Assembly: GCA_965116345.1 (NCBI GenBank)
Contig: OZ220680.1
Coordinates: 1,488,001-1,552,000 of the forward strand
Length of the DNA: 64,000 bases
Origin: VXYL01 sp965116345
GTDB lineage: Bacteria > Pseudomonadota > Gammaproteobacteria > Pseudomonadales > Azotimanducaceae
Direction of reading: 5' to 3'
Shown here: positions 1-7,330 of the stretch, piece by piece
How positions within the stretch are numbered: the stretch's first letter is position 1
Layout of the letters: the number at the start of each line of letters is the position of its first letter
The notes under the pieces: model-generated
What the model saw: the letters and a program-made list of their open reading frames with translations, nothing else
What the model was told of the DNA's origin: nothing
The model's database searches: none
Made by a program: the position numbers and the translations under genes

Positions 1-2
1 CA

Positions 3-554
3 AGTCGAGCTCGAGCCAAGGGTCTGCTGGTCACAACCGCATCGGCTGCTGCGTTGTTCATGGTGGCCGCCTACTGGCTGCCCTTCTTCGCCTTCGATCG
101 CACGGCCGTGCTGCGCGGCGAGTTCTGGCGCCTTGCCACCTGCCACCTGACCCACCTCGACCATCAGCACGCGCTGTTGAACGCCGTCGGCTGTGGACTC
201 GTGCTGACGATCCTCCGCGAATCCATGTCGTGGAAGGCGATCACGGCGAGCGCGATCATCCTGGCTTCCGCTGTCAGTCTCGCCAGTGTCGTACTCTGGG
301 TGCGGACCGACTTCGCCGGCTTCTCGGGAATTCTCTACGGTCTCGCGACGATGGCGGTGTTCGCGTTGCGCAAGCGTTCGCCTTGGCTCGCCGGGCTGAT
401 CTCCACGGTGCTCGTCGCGGGCATCGTCCTCGGCATCGCCGGCTACAGCCGACCGTGGACGGCGGACGTCGCGGCGCACACCCACATCGTCGGCATGGCG
501 GTGGGTGCCTGGCTCGGCAACTGGATCCGCCGCAACCCGTCGCGGGCGCGCTAG
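3..554 (+). CDS. rrtA: Rhombosortase-type intramembrane serine protease (5' end outside window)
   Basis: The product is a multi-spanning membrane protein of the rhomboid superfamily. The stretch WRLATCHLTHLDHQHALLNA followed by GFSGILYG (the serine motif of rhomboids) and a late HTHIVGMAVGAWLG helix (the histidine helix) matches rhombosortases, which process proteins bearing a GlyGly-CTERM tail at the cell envelope. The frame is open to the first bases of the window (from position 3) and a hydrophobic helix is already under way there, so the TTG at 54 is probably internal and the true start lies to the left. The stop TAG (552-554) lies inside a palindromic repeat. No GlyGly-CTERM substrate is visible here. 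An ordinary rhomboid is the alternative, but the short length and motif spacing favour rhombosortase. Confidence 0.75.
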   Translation, partial: SRARAKGLLVTTASAAALFMVAAYWLPFFAFDRTAVLRGEFWRLATCHLTHLDHQHALLNAVGCGLVLTILRESMSWKAITASAIILASAVSLASVVLWVRTDFAGFSGILYGLATMAVFALRKRSPWLAGLISTVLVAGIVLGIAGYSRPWTADVAAHTHIVGMAVGAWLGNWIRRNPSRAR

Positions 555-581
555 GGAAGGTCTTAATCAGACCTTCCCTAG
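551..581. repeat. CTAG-bounded hairpin repeat, solo copy (family A)
   Basis: Perfect 13-bp arms CTAGGGAAGGTCT and AGACCTTCCCTAG surround the loop TAATC. The left CTAG supplies the TAG stop of the rhombosortase and the right CTAG is the insertion site of the adjacent IS. Before that insertion the hairpin would have sat between two convergent genes (rhombosortase and the YejF-like gene), so it may act as a bidirectional terminator. Other copies lie at 10891-10921, 18726-18756 and 41955-41985, with a half copy ending at 41194. Confidence 0.9.
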
Positions 582-2660
582 CCCAAGTTTACCAAGGGGT
601 TTGAGAAGTCGTTTCAGATCAATGGTCTACGGGCGAGCAGAGGGCGTTAGGGCACTACAGGTGCGCCCGACGTCGATGACGATGCGGTTCAGACGACGGT
701 TCGGTGGGTGCCGCCGGGTTGGGGATCGATGCCGAGCGCGTCGTAGATGGCCTTCTGGGCGGGTTCGGCGACGGTGGCGGTGCGCACGTGCAGCGTGCGT
801 CCGTCGGCGCGGCGGAAGGTGGCGGTGACGCGCTGCTGGCCGCCGAGGATGTCGCGCAGCGTGGTCCAACTGGCGCGCTCGCCGGCGGCGGCGAGCCGCC
901 GGCGGATCACCTGCACGGCCTGGTAGGCGACCACGGTGATGAACAGGTGGCCCTCGGCGCGGACCGGTTTGCGGTGGTGGATCGGGCGCAGGCCGAGTTC
1001 GGACTTCAGCGACCGGAACACGGCCTCCAGGTCGGTCAGCGTGGTGTAGGTGCGCCACAGCGCCGCGTCGTCCCAGTCGGCGACGTTGGTGCGCAGGCAG
1101 TAGACGCCCGGGTGGGTGGCCATGGAGCCCTCGACGGGGCGCCGGGTCCAGTTCACCGCCACCGCGCGGGCACCGGACCCGTCGGCGACGACCTCGACGT
1201 CGTAGTGCCGGGCGACGCGGCCGTGGCGCGCCTTGAGGCGGCCGACGCGCTCGTGCACCTTGTCGAGGCGTTTGACCGTGTGCGGCCTGGCGAGCCCCTC
1301 GGACAGCGCCGCGAGGGCCTTCTCGAAGCGCTTCGAGAAGCGCTCCAGGATGGCGTTCTCCTTCTCCGCCCGCTCCGGCGAGTGGCAGTACAGGCGCACC
1401 TCGCCGTCGGCGCGCGACGCCGCCCGATGCAGGTGCACGGTGCGCCCGCCGCGGGTGCCGTGCGCCGTCGCCGCGGCGGCGTCGAAGGCGCGCGGCCGCT
1501 CGCGGCTCACCACCAGGTAGCGGTAGCCGGCGTCGCGCAGCCACGCCACCCGGTCCTCGGTGGCGATGCCGCGGTCCATCACCACCAGCGCCCCCGCCGG
1601 CGCGCCGAGCGCGGCCAGCATGGACTCGAGCGTGTCCTGCTCGCGGACGCTGCCGGAGAACACCTCCGAGCGGCGCACGAAGCCGCTGCCGTCGAGCACC
1701 AGTCCCAGGGTCAGCAGCGGGCAGTCGCCGCGCTGCTCCTTGGAGTGGCCGCGCGCCGCCTTCGGGATCGCCGCGGCGGCGCCCTCGAAGTAGGTGTTGG
1801 TGAGGTCGTACAGGGTCACCGTCGGCTCGATGCCGAACAGCCCCGCGGCGGCGTCGAACAGATGCTCCTCGATCGCCGCGCGGTGCGCCATGAGGGCGTC
1901 CGACGCGCGGTAGAGCTGCATGGCGCCCATGGTCTCGAAGTCGACGCCCAGCAGTTCGCCGGCGGCGCTGCGGCCGCGCAGCCAGCGCATCGTCGCGCGC
2001 TCCGAGGCCGGGTGCGCCATGCGCGCGACGACCGAGCCCAGCGCCGCGTCGCGCAGCGCGGCGTTGACGCCGAGCGACTCGAGCAGGGCCGGCAGGCCGA
2101 GTTCGCCGAGCGCCCACAGCGCGGCGTGCTCGACGCCGGCGGAACGCGGCCGCGCCAGCGCCAGACTGCCGACGGCGACCGCCTCGACGCCGCCGGCGGC
2201 GTCGTCCGGCGGCGCCGCGCCGCGGGCCAGCAGCTGCGCGGCGATGCGCTGCGCCTCCGTCTCCACGGCCTCGGAGACGCCCGCGAAGAGCTCGCCGCCG
2301 CCGTCGAGGATCCGCTCGACGCGCTGGCACAGCAGCGGCCAGAGTTCGCGGTCGATGTCGAAGTGGCGGCCGAGGTTGAGCAGCGTCCGCTGGCGGACGC
2401 GGCCGCCGTCGCGTTCGGAGCGGACCAGGCGGTGGGTGTGGTAGACGGCGCCGTCGGTGGCGCGGGTCCTGGTGCGTCGGACGAACATGAGCCGGACGAT
2501 AGCGGCGGCGGCGGGGCTTCGCAAGCCCTTCCCGTACTTTTATGGCACTACATTTGCCTCCGGCGAACCCGCGTTCAATAGAATCAATCACTTGCGGCAA
2601 TGGAATCACCGGAAAAAGCCCGATTCGGCCGAAAAACGGTGTCAGATTGGTAAACTTGGG
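582..2660 (-). mobile_element. IS1634-family insertion sequence, complete
   Basis: The ends are 14-bp perfect inverted repeats, CCCAAGTTTACCAA at 582-595 and TTGGTAAACTTGGG at 2647-2660. They are flanked by CTAG at 578-581 and 2661-2664, consistent with a 4-bp target duplication. The 2079-bp element carries one long transposase gene on the minus strand. It has landed in the right arm of a family-A hairpin repeat, splitting it from its right flank. Because the transposase frame and both ends are intact, the insertion is probably recent or still active. CTAG is itself a palindrome, so the duplication cannot be proved without an empty-site sequence. Confidence 0.88.
689..2488 (-). CDS. IS1634-family transposase
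   Basis: This is a DDE (IS4-superfamily) transposase of about 599 residues that would cut and paste the surrounding element. It opens with MFVRRTRTRATDG, the usual N-terminus of the family, which is why the ATG at 2488 is preferred. A TTG at 2524 preceded by GGGAAGGG would add 12 residues. Candidate catalytic positions are the Asp in VTLYDLTNTYFEG, the Asp in VVMDRGIATEDRV, and the Glu in LEAVFRSLKSELGLRP (a Y/F-R-E-K-like signature). No frameshift or internal stop was seen. Arginine-rich long frames on the opposite strand are by-products of GC bias. Confidence 0.9.
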   Translation of the reverse strand: MFVRRTRTRATDGAVYHTHRLVRSERDGGRVRQRTLLNLGRHFDIDRELWPLLCQRVERILDGGGELFAGVSEAVETEAQRIAAQLLARGAAPPDDAAGGVEAVAVGSLALARPRSAGVEHAALWALGELGLPALLESLGVNAALRDAALGSVVARMAHPASERATMRWLRGRSAAGELLGVDFETMGAMQLYRASDALMAHRAAIEEHLFDAAAGLFGIEPTVTLYDLTNTYFEGAAAAIPKAARGHSKEQRGDCPLLTLGLVLDGSGFVRRSEVFSGSVREQDTLESMLAALGAPAGALVVMDRGIATEDRVAWLRDAGYRYLVVSRERPRAFDAAAATAHGTRGGRTVHLHRAASRADGEVRLYCHSPERAEKENAILERFSKRFEKALAALSEGLARPHTVKRLDKVHERVGRLKARHGRVARHYDVEVVADGSGARAVAVNWTRRPVEGSMATHPGVYCLRTNVADWDDAALWRTYTTLTDLEAVFRSLKSELGLRPIHHRKPVRAEGHLFITVVAYQAVQVIRRRLAAAGERASWTTLRDILGGQQRVTATFRRADGRTLHVRTATVAEPAQKAIYDALGIDPQPGGTHRTVV

Positions 2661-2674
2661 CTAGGGCAGCGCCG

Positions 2675-4285
2675 CTACTGGCGGACGACCTCCTCGTCAG
2701 CCTCGAGATCGAGGGCGGCGTGGAACAACGCCTTGGTGTAGTCGCTGGTGGGATTCGAAAACACGTCCGCCGCCGGCCCCTGTTCGACGATCACGCCATC
2801 GCGCATGACGATGAGCCAGTTGGCCAGCGCCCGCACCACCTTGAGGTCGTGGCTGACGAACAGGTAGCCTAAGTCGTGCGCGGTCTGGAGGTCCCGCAAC
2901 AGGTCGACGATCTGCGCCTGCACCGACATGTCGAGGGCCGACGTCGGTTCATCGAGAACAACGAACCGCGGGCGCAGCACCATGGCACGAGCGATGGAGA
3001 TGCGCTGGCGCTGACCACCCGAGAACTCGTGCGGGTAGCGCTCCATGTGTTCCGGCTCGAGGCCCACCTCTTCGAGCACCTCCGCGACCCGGCGCCGGCG
3101 TTCCTCCTTGCCGACATTGGGTTCATGGATCCTCAAGCCCTCCTCGACGATCTGCATGACGGACAGCCGCGGCGACAGACTTCCATAGGGATCCTGGAAG
3201 ACGACCTGCATGTCCTTGCGCAGGGGAATGAGACCCTTGCGCCGCACCGTGCTGATGTCGTTGCCGTCGAAGCGCACCGCGCCTTCGCTCGCCAGCATGC
3301 GCAGCATTGCGAGCCCCAGGGTCGTCTTGCCGGAACCGGACTCGCCGACCACGCCGACGGTCTGCCCGGCACGGACCTTGACATCGACCGTCTCCACGGC
3401 GGTGAAGTAGTGGCGTCCGCCGAACCAGCCCTTGCCGATGGGATACTTGACCGTGAGCGCGTCCGCCTCCGCGACGATGGGTGCCCTGCCGTTGGCCGCC
3501 GGGGGTTCCCCCTTGGGTTCGGCGGCGAGCAGATGCCGGGTGTAGGCATGCTGCGGCGCGGTGAAGATCTGCCGGTTGGATCCCGACTCGACGATCAGTC
3601 CGTCAGTCATCACGCATACCCGGCTGGCCATGTTGCGGACGATCCCAAGGTCGTGGGTGATCAGCAGCATGGCCATGTTCAACTCGCCCTGCAGATCCTT
3701 GAGGAGCTTGAGGATCTGCGCTTGGATAGTGACGTCCAGCGCCGTGGTCGGCTCGTCGGCGATCAGCAGCTGTGGCTCGTTGGCCAGCGCCATGGCGATC
3801 ATCACCCGCTGGCGCTGACCGCCCGAAAGCTCGTGGGGATAGGCGCCGAGGCGGTTGTTGGCGTCCTGCAGGCCGACCAGCTCGAGCAGTTCGAGAGTGC
3901 GCTCCCGAGCCATCACCTTCGACAACCGCTTGTGGACCACCAGCGCCTCGCCCACCTGCTTGGCGATGCTGTGCAGCGGATTCAGCGAGGTCATCGGCTC
4001 TTGGAAGATCATGCTCACCACGCCACCGCGGACGTCGAGCAGACGAGCCTTGTTGGCGCCCAGCATCTCCTCGCCGTTGACCAGCACGCTGCCGCCCGGA
4101 TGACGGGCCTGCGGATACGGCAGCAACTGCAGTACCGACAGGGCGGTCACCGACTTGCCGGAGCCCGATTCGCCCACCAGCGCCACGGTCTCTCCCGCCT
4201 CGATGTCGAACGACACGCCGCGCACCGCCGGCGTGTCGCCGAAGCTGACCTGCAGGTCGCGCACCTCGAGCAGTCTGTCTGCCAT
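2675..4285 (-). CDS. yejF: Oligopeptide-type ABC transporter, fused double ATP-binding protein (YejF-like)
   Basis: This 536-residue protein carries two ATPase domains of the dipeptide/oligopeptide importer class. Domain 1 has Walker A GESGSGKS (38-45), Q-loop FQEPMTSLNP, signature ELSGGQRQR (153-161) and Walker B LLIADEPTTALD. Domain 2 starts near 275 with Walker A GESGSGKT (315-322), FQDPYGSLSPR and FSGGQRQR. The QHAYTRHLL segment after domain 1 is typical of the class. The overall layout matches E. coli YejF, the ATPase of the YejABEF importer for peptides such as microcin C. ATG 4285 follows a strong GGGGGAAGG. The yejA, yejB and yejE partners are not in the window, so the ATPase is separated from its permeases or works with unlinked ones. 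Confidence 0.85.
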   Translation of the reverse strand: MADRLLEVRDLQVSFGDTPAVRGVSFDIEAGETVALVGESGSGKSVTALSVLQLLPYPQARHPGGSVLVNGEEMLGANKARLLDVRGGVVSMIFQEPMTSLNPLHSIAKQVGEALVVHKRLSKVMARERTLELLELVGLQDANNRLGAYPHELSGGQRQRVMIAMALANEPQLLIADEPTTALDVTIQAQILKLLKDLQGELNMAMLLITHDLGIVRNMASRVCVMTDGLIVESGSNRQIFTAPQHAYTRHLLAAEPKGEPPAANGRAPIVAEADALTVKYPIGKGWFGGRHYFTAVETVDVKVRAGQTVGVVGESGSGKTTLGLAMLRMLASEGAVRFDGNDISTVRRKGLIPLRKDMQVVFQDPYGSLSPRLSVMQIVEEGLRIHEPNVGKEERRRRVAEVLEEVGLEPEHMERYPHEFSGGQRQRISIARAMVLRPRFVVLDEPTSALDMSVQAQIVDLLRDLQTAHDLGYLFVSHDLKVVRALANWLIVMRDGVIVEQGPAADVFSNPTSDYTKALFHAALDLEADEEVVRQ

Positions 4286-4297
4286 TGCCTTCCCCCA

Positions 4298-4331
4298 CGG
4301 GCCTTGCGGCCCGGCGAAGCAGGGGATTCTA
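4298..4331 (-). promoter_or_regulatory. Possible -10 element and leader hairpin upstream of the yejF-like gene
   Basis: On the minus strand TAGAAT (4331-4326) resembles a -10 box about 40 bases upstream of the ATG at 4285. Between it and the start codon lies a GC hairpin, CGGGCC-TTGC-GGCCCG (4298-4313), followed by the strong ribosome-binding site. No good -35 is seen. The promoter call is tentative; the hairpin is certain as sequence. Confidence 0.35.
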
Positions 4332-4411
4332 CCCGGTTACATGAAACAAACTCGCGGCTTGTCGCCTCGCGGTCAGTGCCACCTCGCGGGCGCGCCTCGA
4401 GAGTCGCGTTG

Positions 4412-4437
4412 GAGAATTCGCGGAGCGGTCGCGTCTC
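4412..4437. repeat. Partial family-C repeat after the exonuclease-like gene
   Basis: GAGAATTCGCG followed by GAGCGGTCGCGTCTC abuts the TGA stop of the minus-strand exonuclease-like gene. The same GAGAATTCGCG core precedes a hairpin at 51086-51155, and AGCGGTCGCGTCTC-like sequence follows the hairpin at 49580-49598. It seems to be a decayed member of the same intergenic repeat family. Confidence 0.5.
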
Positions 4438-5314
4438 AATTTCGCCAGCGGTCGAGCCGCGCCCAGAGATCGTCCGCCTCGGCCCGCGCCACCACGCCTG
4501 CCAACCGCGCCTCATCCAGTCCGGGCCAGGCGAGGCTGGCGAGGGTGCAGCCGAGCGGCAAGTCGTCTCGAAGCGTCGCCAGGCGCTGGACCAAAAGTGC
4601 CTCGTCACGCCGGGCAGCCAACTCGTCATATAGACGCGAGCGGCCCGAAAGGGCCGACGGCCAGTCCTCGGCATGATTCGGGAAGTCCTCGATCCCACCG
4701 AATTCGTTCAGCATGGCCGCTGCGGACTTGGGTCCCCAGCGGAGCACGCCCGGCAGGCCCTTTGCGGGGGCACCCACCAAGGCCAGGTAGTGGGGAAACT
4801 GCCACGGTGCCACACCGTACCGCGCCCGGAAGGCATTCTCGTCGGTAACCACCCTGCGGATCCTGTCGAGCACCACGACGCGCTCACCGCGGATGCACTG
4901 GAACAGGTCGGTGTCCGTCGTGCACAGCACCACGTGGTGCACATCGGCGTTGTCGCGGAATACTCGGGCACCGGTGGCGAGGGCATCGTCCGCCTGGAAG
5001 CGAACCATCGGCCAAACCGGGACACCGAGCCCTCGTACCGCCTCCATCGCCAGGGCGCTCTGCCTGCGGATCAGCGTCCCGGGATCATCGGATGCCGGGC
5101 CGCGAGGCACGGGCAGGGGATCGAAGGCGACCGCGACGTGGATCGGATCGGAGTCGTCGAGGCTCGGCCTCAGGCCCTTCAGCAGAGACAGCAAGGTGTG
5201 CAGCAGACCGCGAACGGCACCGACCTCCTCGCCGTCGGCATTGGCGTGACGGGGGGCGCCGTGGAAGCAGCGGAACAGCTCGAAGGTGCCGTCGACCAGG
5301 TGGACGTTGGCCAT
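4436..5314 (-). CDS. 5'-3' exonuclease (Pol I N-terminal / FEN-like) protein
   Basis: The 292-residue product resembles the stand-alone 5'-3' exonuclease domain found at the N-terminus of DNA polymerase I. Visible features are the opening HLVDGTFELFRCFHG, a VAFDP segment, FQADDALATGARV (arch/metal region), LCTTDTDLFQCI (metal-binding Asp pair) and a helix-hairpin-helix-like VGAPAKGLPGVLRWGPKSAAAML near the centre. The metal-site acidic residues expected of the family are largely present, so structure-specific nuclease activity on DNA flaps is plausible. The start MANVHLVDG at 5314 fits the family; the frame stays open upstream, but that part only mirrors the neighbouring CoA-transferase gene. 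It lies 13 bp after that gene's stop, suggesting co-transcription. Confidence 0.8.
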   Translation of the reverse strand: MANVHLVDGTFELFRCFHGAPRHANADGEEVGAVRGLLHTLLSLLKGLRPSLDDSDPIHVAVAFDPLPVPRGPASDDPGTLIRRQSALAMEAVRGLGVPVWPMVRFQADDALATGARVFRDNADVHHVVLCTTDTDLFQCIRGERVVVLDRIRRVVTDENAFRARYGVAPWQFPHYLALVGAPAKGLPGVLRWGPKSAAAMLNEFGGIEDFPNHAEDWPSALSGRSRLYDELAARRDEALLVQRLATLRDDLPLGCTLASLAWPGLDEARLAGVVARAEADDLWARLDRWRN

Positions 5315-5327
5315 CGACGGCGTGCCG

Positions 5328-6542
5328 TCAATCTTTCCGGCCGGCCATCTCCGAACCGATCGTCCGACGATCGCGCAGCCCCGCGATCGCGGCGGCATCG
5401 AGGCCGAGATCCTCGCCGAGCACTTCGTCGGTGTGCTCGCCGAGCAACGGCGCGGCGGACATCTCGACGCGGCTCCTGGACATCCGTGCCGGCCAGCCGA
5501 GCAGGCGGATGTCGCCGTGGTCGGCATGGTGCAGTTCGTGGATGAATTCGCGCTCGATGAGGTGCGGGTCGGTGAACAGATCGCTGGTCTCGTACACCTG
5601 GCTCGCGCAGACCCCGGCTTCCGCCAGCGCCGTCATGGCCTCGCGCTTTGAGCAGGTGCGCGTCCAGGAAGCGATCTCCTCGTACAGCAGTTGGCGATTT
5701 TCGTGGCGTTGCGAAGCGTCGGCGAAGCGTGCGTCGTCCAGCAGGTCCGGCTTGCCGATGGCATTGGCGACGCCGGCCCACATGCGTGGATTGACCGCCA
5801 TGATGAACACGTAGTCGTTTGGCCCGTCGCCCTTGCAGGGGTAGAGCGAGGCGAAGGGATTGCTGCCGTTGCCGCCGCGCCGGGCCGGCACCTCACCGTA
5901 GTGGGTCTGCGAAACCGCGGTGCGCAGGTAGTAGGTCATCGCCTCCTGCATGGAGAGTTCGACGAGTTGGCCCTCGCCGGTGCGCTGCTTCTGCGCCCAC
6001 GCGGCGGTGATCGCGAGCGCGGCCTGCATCCCGGTCCCGGCATCGCCCATGGTCGGTCCCGGCCGCATCGGCGGTCCGTCCGGTTCCCCGGTGATGGAGA
6101 ACGCGCCCGCCGCCGCCTGCGCCACCATGTCCATGCACTTGTAGTGCGCATGAGGCCCGCTGGTGCCGAAACCCTTGATCCGCACGTAGATGATCTCGGG
6201 ATGAATGGCACGCATCACGTCGTAGCCGATGTCCAGCTTCTCGACCACGCCGGGGCCGTAGTTCTCGACGAAAACGTCGTAGCGGGGCAGCATCCTGAGC
6301 AGCAGATCACGGCCTTCCGCGGTGTCGAGATGCAGCGTGACGCTGCGCTTGTTGGAGTTCCAGTTGACGAAGTACTCGCGATCGACCGCGCCGCCACCGG
6401 CCCGTCCCCGCCCCGGGTCGCCGACGTCCGGACGTTCGACCTTGACGACGTCCGCACCGAGGAAGGCGAGACTCTGGGTGCAGCAGGTGCCCGCCTCCCA
6501 CTGGGTCATGTCGAGAATGCGCATGCCGTCCAATGCCGCCAT
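5328..6542 (-). CDS. CaiB/BaiF-type (class III) CoA-transferase
   Basis: This 404-residue enzyme would move CoA between carboxylic acids or acyl-CoAs. It begins MAALDGMRILDMTQWEAGTCC, followed by LGADVVKVERPDVGDPGR, NSNKRSVTLHLDTAEGRDLL and FVENYGPGVV, all standard for the family. Asp167 in MGDAGTGMQAAL corresponds to the catalytic Asp of formyl-CoA transferase, which forms an acyl anhydride. ATG 6542 follows GGGAGAG. The substrate cannot be read from sequence. The many other acyl-CoA genes in the window suggest activation of a carboxylic acid destined for beta-oxidation. Confidence 0.9.
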   Translation of the reverse strand: MAALDGMRILDMTQWEAGTCCTQSLAFLGADVVKVERPDVGDPGRGRAGGGAVDREYFVNWNSNKRSVTLHLDTAEGRDLLLRMLPRYDVFVENYGPGVVEKLDIGYDVMRAIHPEIIYVRIKGFGTSGPHAHYKCMDMVAQAAAGAFSITGEPDGPPMRPGPTMGDAGTGMQAALAITAAWAQKQRTGEGQLVELSMQEAMTYYLRTAVSQTHYGEVPARRGGNGSNPFASLYPCKGDGPNDYVFIMAVNPRMWAGVANAIGKPDLLDDARFADASQRHENRQLLYEEIASWTRTCSKREAMTALAEAGVCASQVYETSDLFTDPHLIEREFIHELHHADHGDIRLLGWPARMSRSRVEMSAAPLLGEHTDEVLGEDLGLDAAAIAGLRDRRTIGSEMAGRKD

Positions 6543-6598
6543 CGAACTCTCTCCCGGGTAGACGCGGGCAGTATAGCGAAGGCGTTGGCGGCACTCGT

Positions 6599-6913
6599 CA
6601 ACTGCAGGCTTCGGTCTACGTCTGCCGTCACATGCGTTTCTTTGCAGCAACCACCCGCAAGCTCGGCATGGACGCCGCGACGGCGAGAGATCGCCTATTG
6701 CTCTATGGGCGTTTCGAAGTCGTCCGTCTGACGTTCGACGACCTGTTGACGGCCATCGATGTGCATCGTCTCCACGGACTATCGTTGAATGACGCGCTCG
6801 TCGTCCGCGCCGCGATCGCTGGCGGTTGTACGGTATTGAACACCGAGGACATGCAAGCCGGGCGCATGATCGACTCGCTGACCATCGTCAACCCTTTCAA
6901 CGACGAGGCCTAG
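6599..6913 (+). pseudogene. Truncated PIN-domain (VapC-type) toxin remnant
   Basis: The frame ends in SLNDALVVRAAIAGGCTVLNTEDMQAGRMIDSLTIVNPF, which is the C-terminal half of a PIN-domain ribonuclease, including the DAL and NTEDM acidic positions. Family resemblance begins around RFFAATTRKL. The N-terminal part, with the first catalytic Asp and the opening beta strand, is missing because the divergent CoA-transferase gene starts immediately upstream. No antitoxin partner is beside it. It is therefore read as a decayed toxin, although an intact frame means a short protein could still be made. Confidence 0.65.
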
Positions 6914-6984
6914 TGCTCCGACGATTCCAACTCGTCGGACCATCCTGTATAACTCCGCGCTCGTTTTTCGGTTCCGGGGTCATT

Positions 6985-7299
6985 GTGTTCTACGAACTCA
7001 GGCGATACAGGATCGCCGAAGGCAAGATGGACGATTGGGTGCGCTTCATGGAGGAGGTCATCATTCCCTTCCAGGTCGCCCAGGGCATGGTCATCGCCGG
7101 CAGCTTCCGGGGCGAGGACGACACCACCTACGTGTGGCTGCGCCGGTTCGAGTCCGAGGCGGAGCGCGAGCGGCTGTACGCCAAGGTGTACCAGACAGAC
7201 CGCTGGCGCGACGAGATCGGGCCTCGGGTGGCTGAACTCATGCTGCCCGACATCGAGGTGACGCGCATCGTGCCGACGCCGCACTCGGTGATCAGCTAG
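6985..7299 (+). CDS. NIPSNAP-family protein
   Basis: This small protein of 104 residues begins (GTG 6985) FYELRRYRIAEGKMDDWVRFMEE and contains TTYVWLRRFESEAERERLY, matching NIPSNAP/dimeric alpha-beta barrel proteins. Bacterial members often sit beside catabolic genes, but their role is not well defined. The GTG is preferred because the family starts with the FYELR beta strand and GGGG precedes it at 6976-6979. An upstream in-frame extension looks non-coding. It lies 31 bp upstream of the amidase gene on the same strand, so the two are probably co-transcribed. Confidence 0.8.
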   Translation: MFYELRRYRIAEGKMDDWVRFMEEVIIPFQVAQGMVIAGSFRGEDDTTYVWLRRFESEAERERLYAKVYQTDRWRDEIGPRVAELMLPDIEVTRIVPTPHSVIS

Positions 7300-7330
7300 C
7301 GCGTCTCGCGAGTTACCCCAAGGAGCATCA

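Noticed and set aside
627..2609. Very long reading frames (600+ residues) overlapping the transposase on both strands
   Set aside because: They are low-complexity Arg/Ala/Gly-rich translations caused by GC-rich third positions. Only the frame with DDE motifs and the family N-terminus is a real gene.
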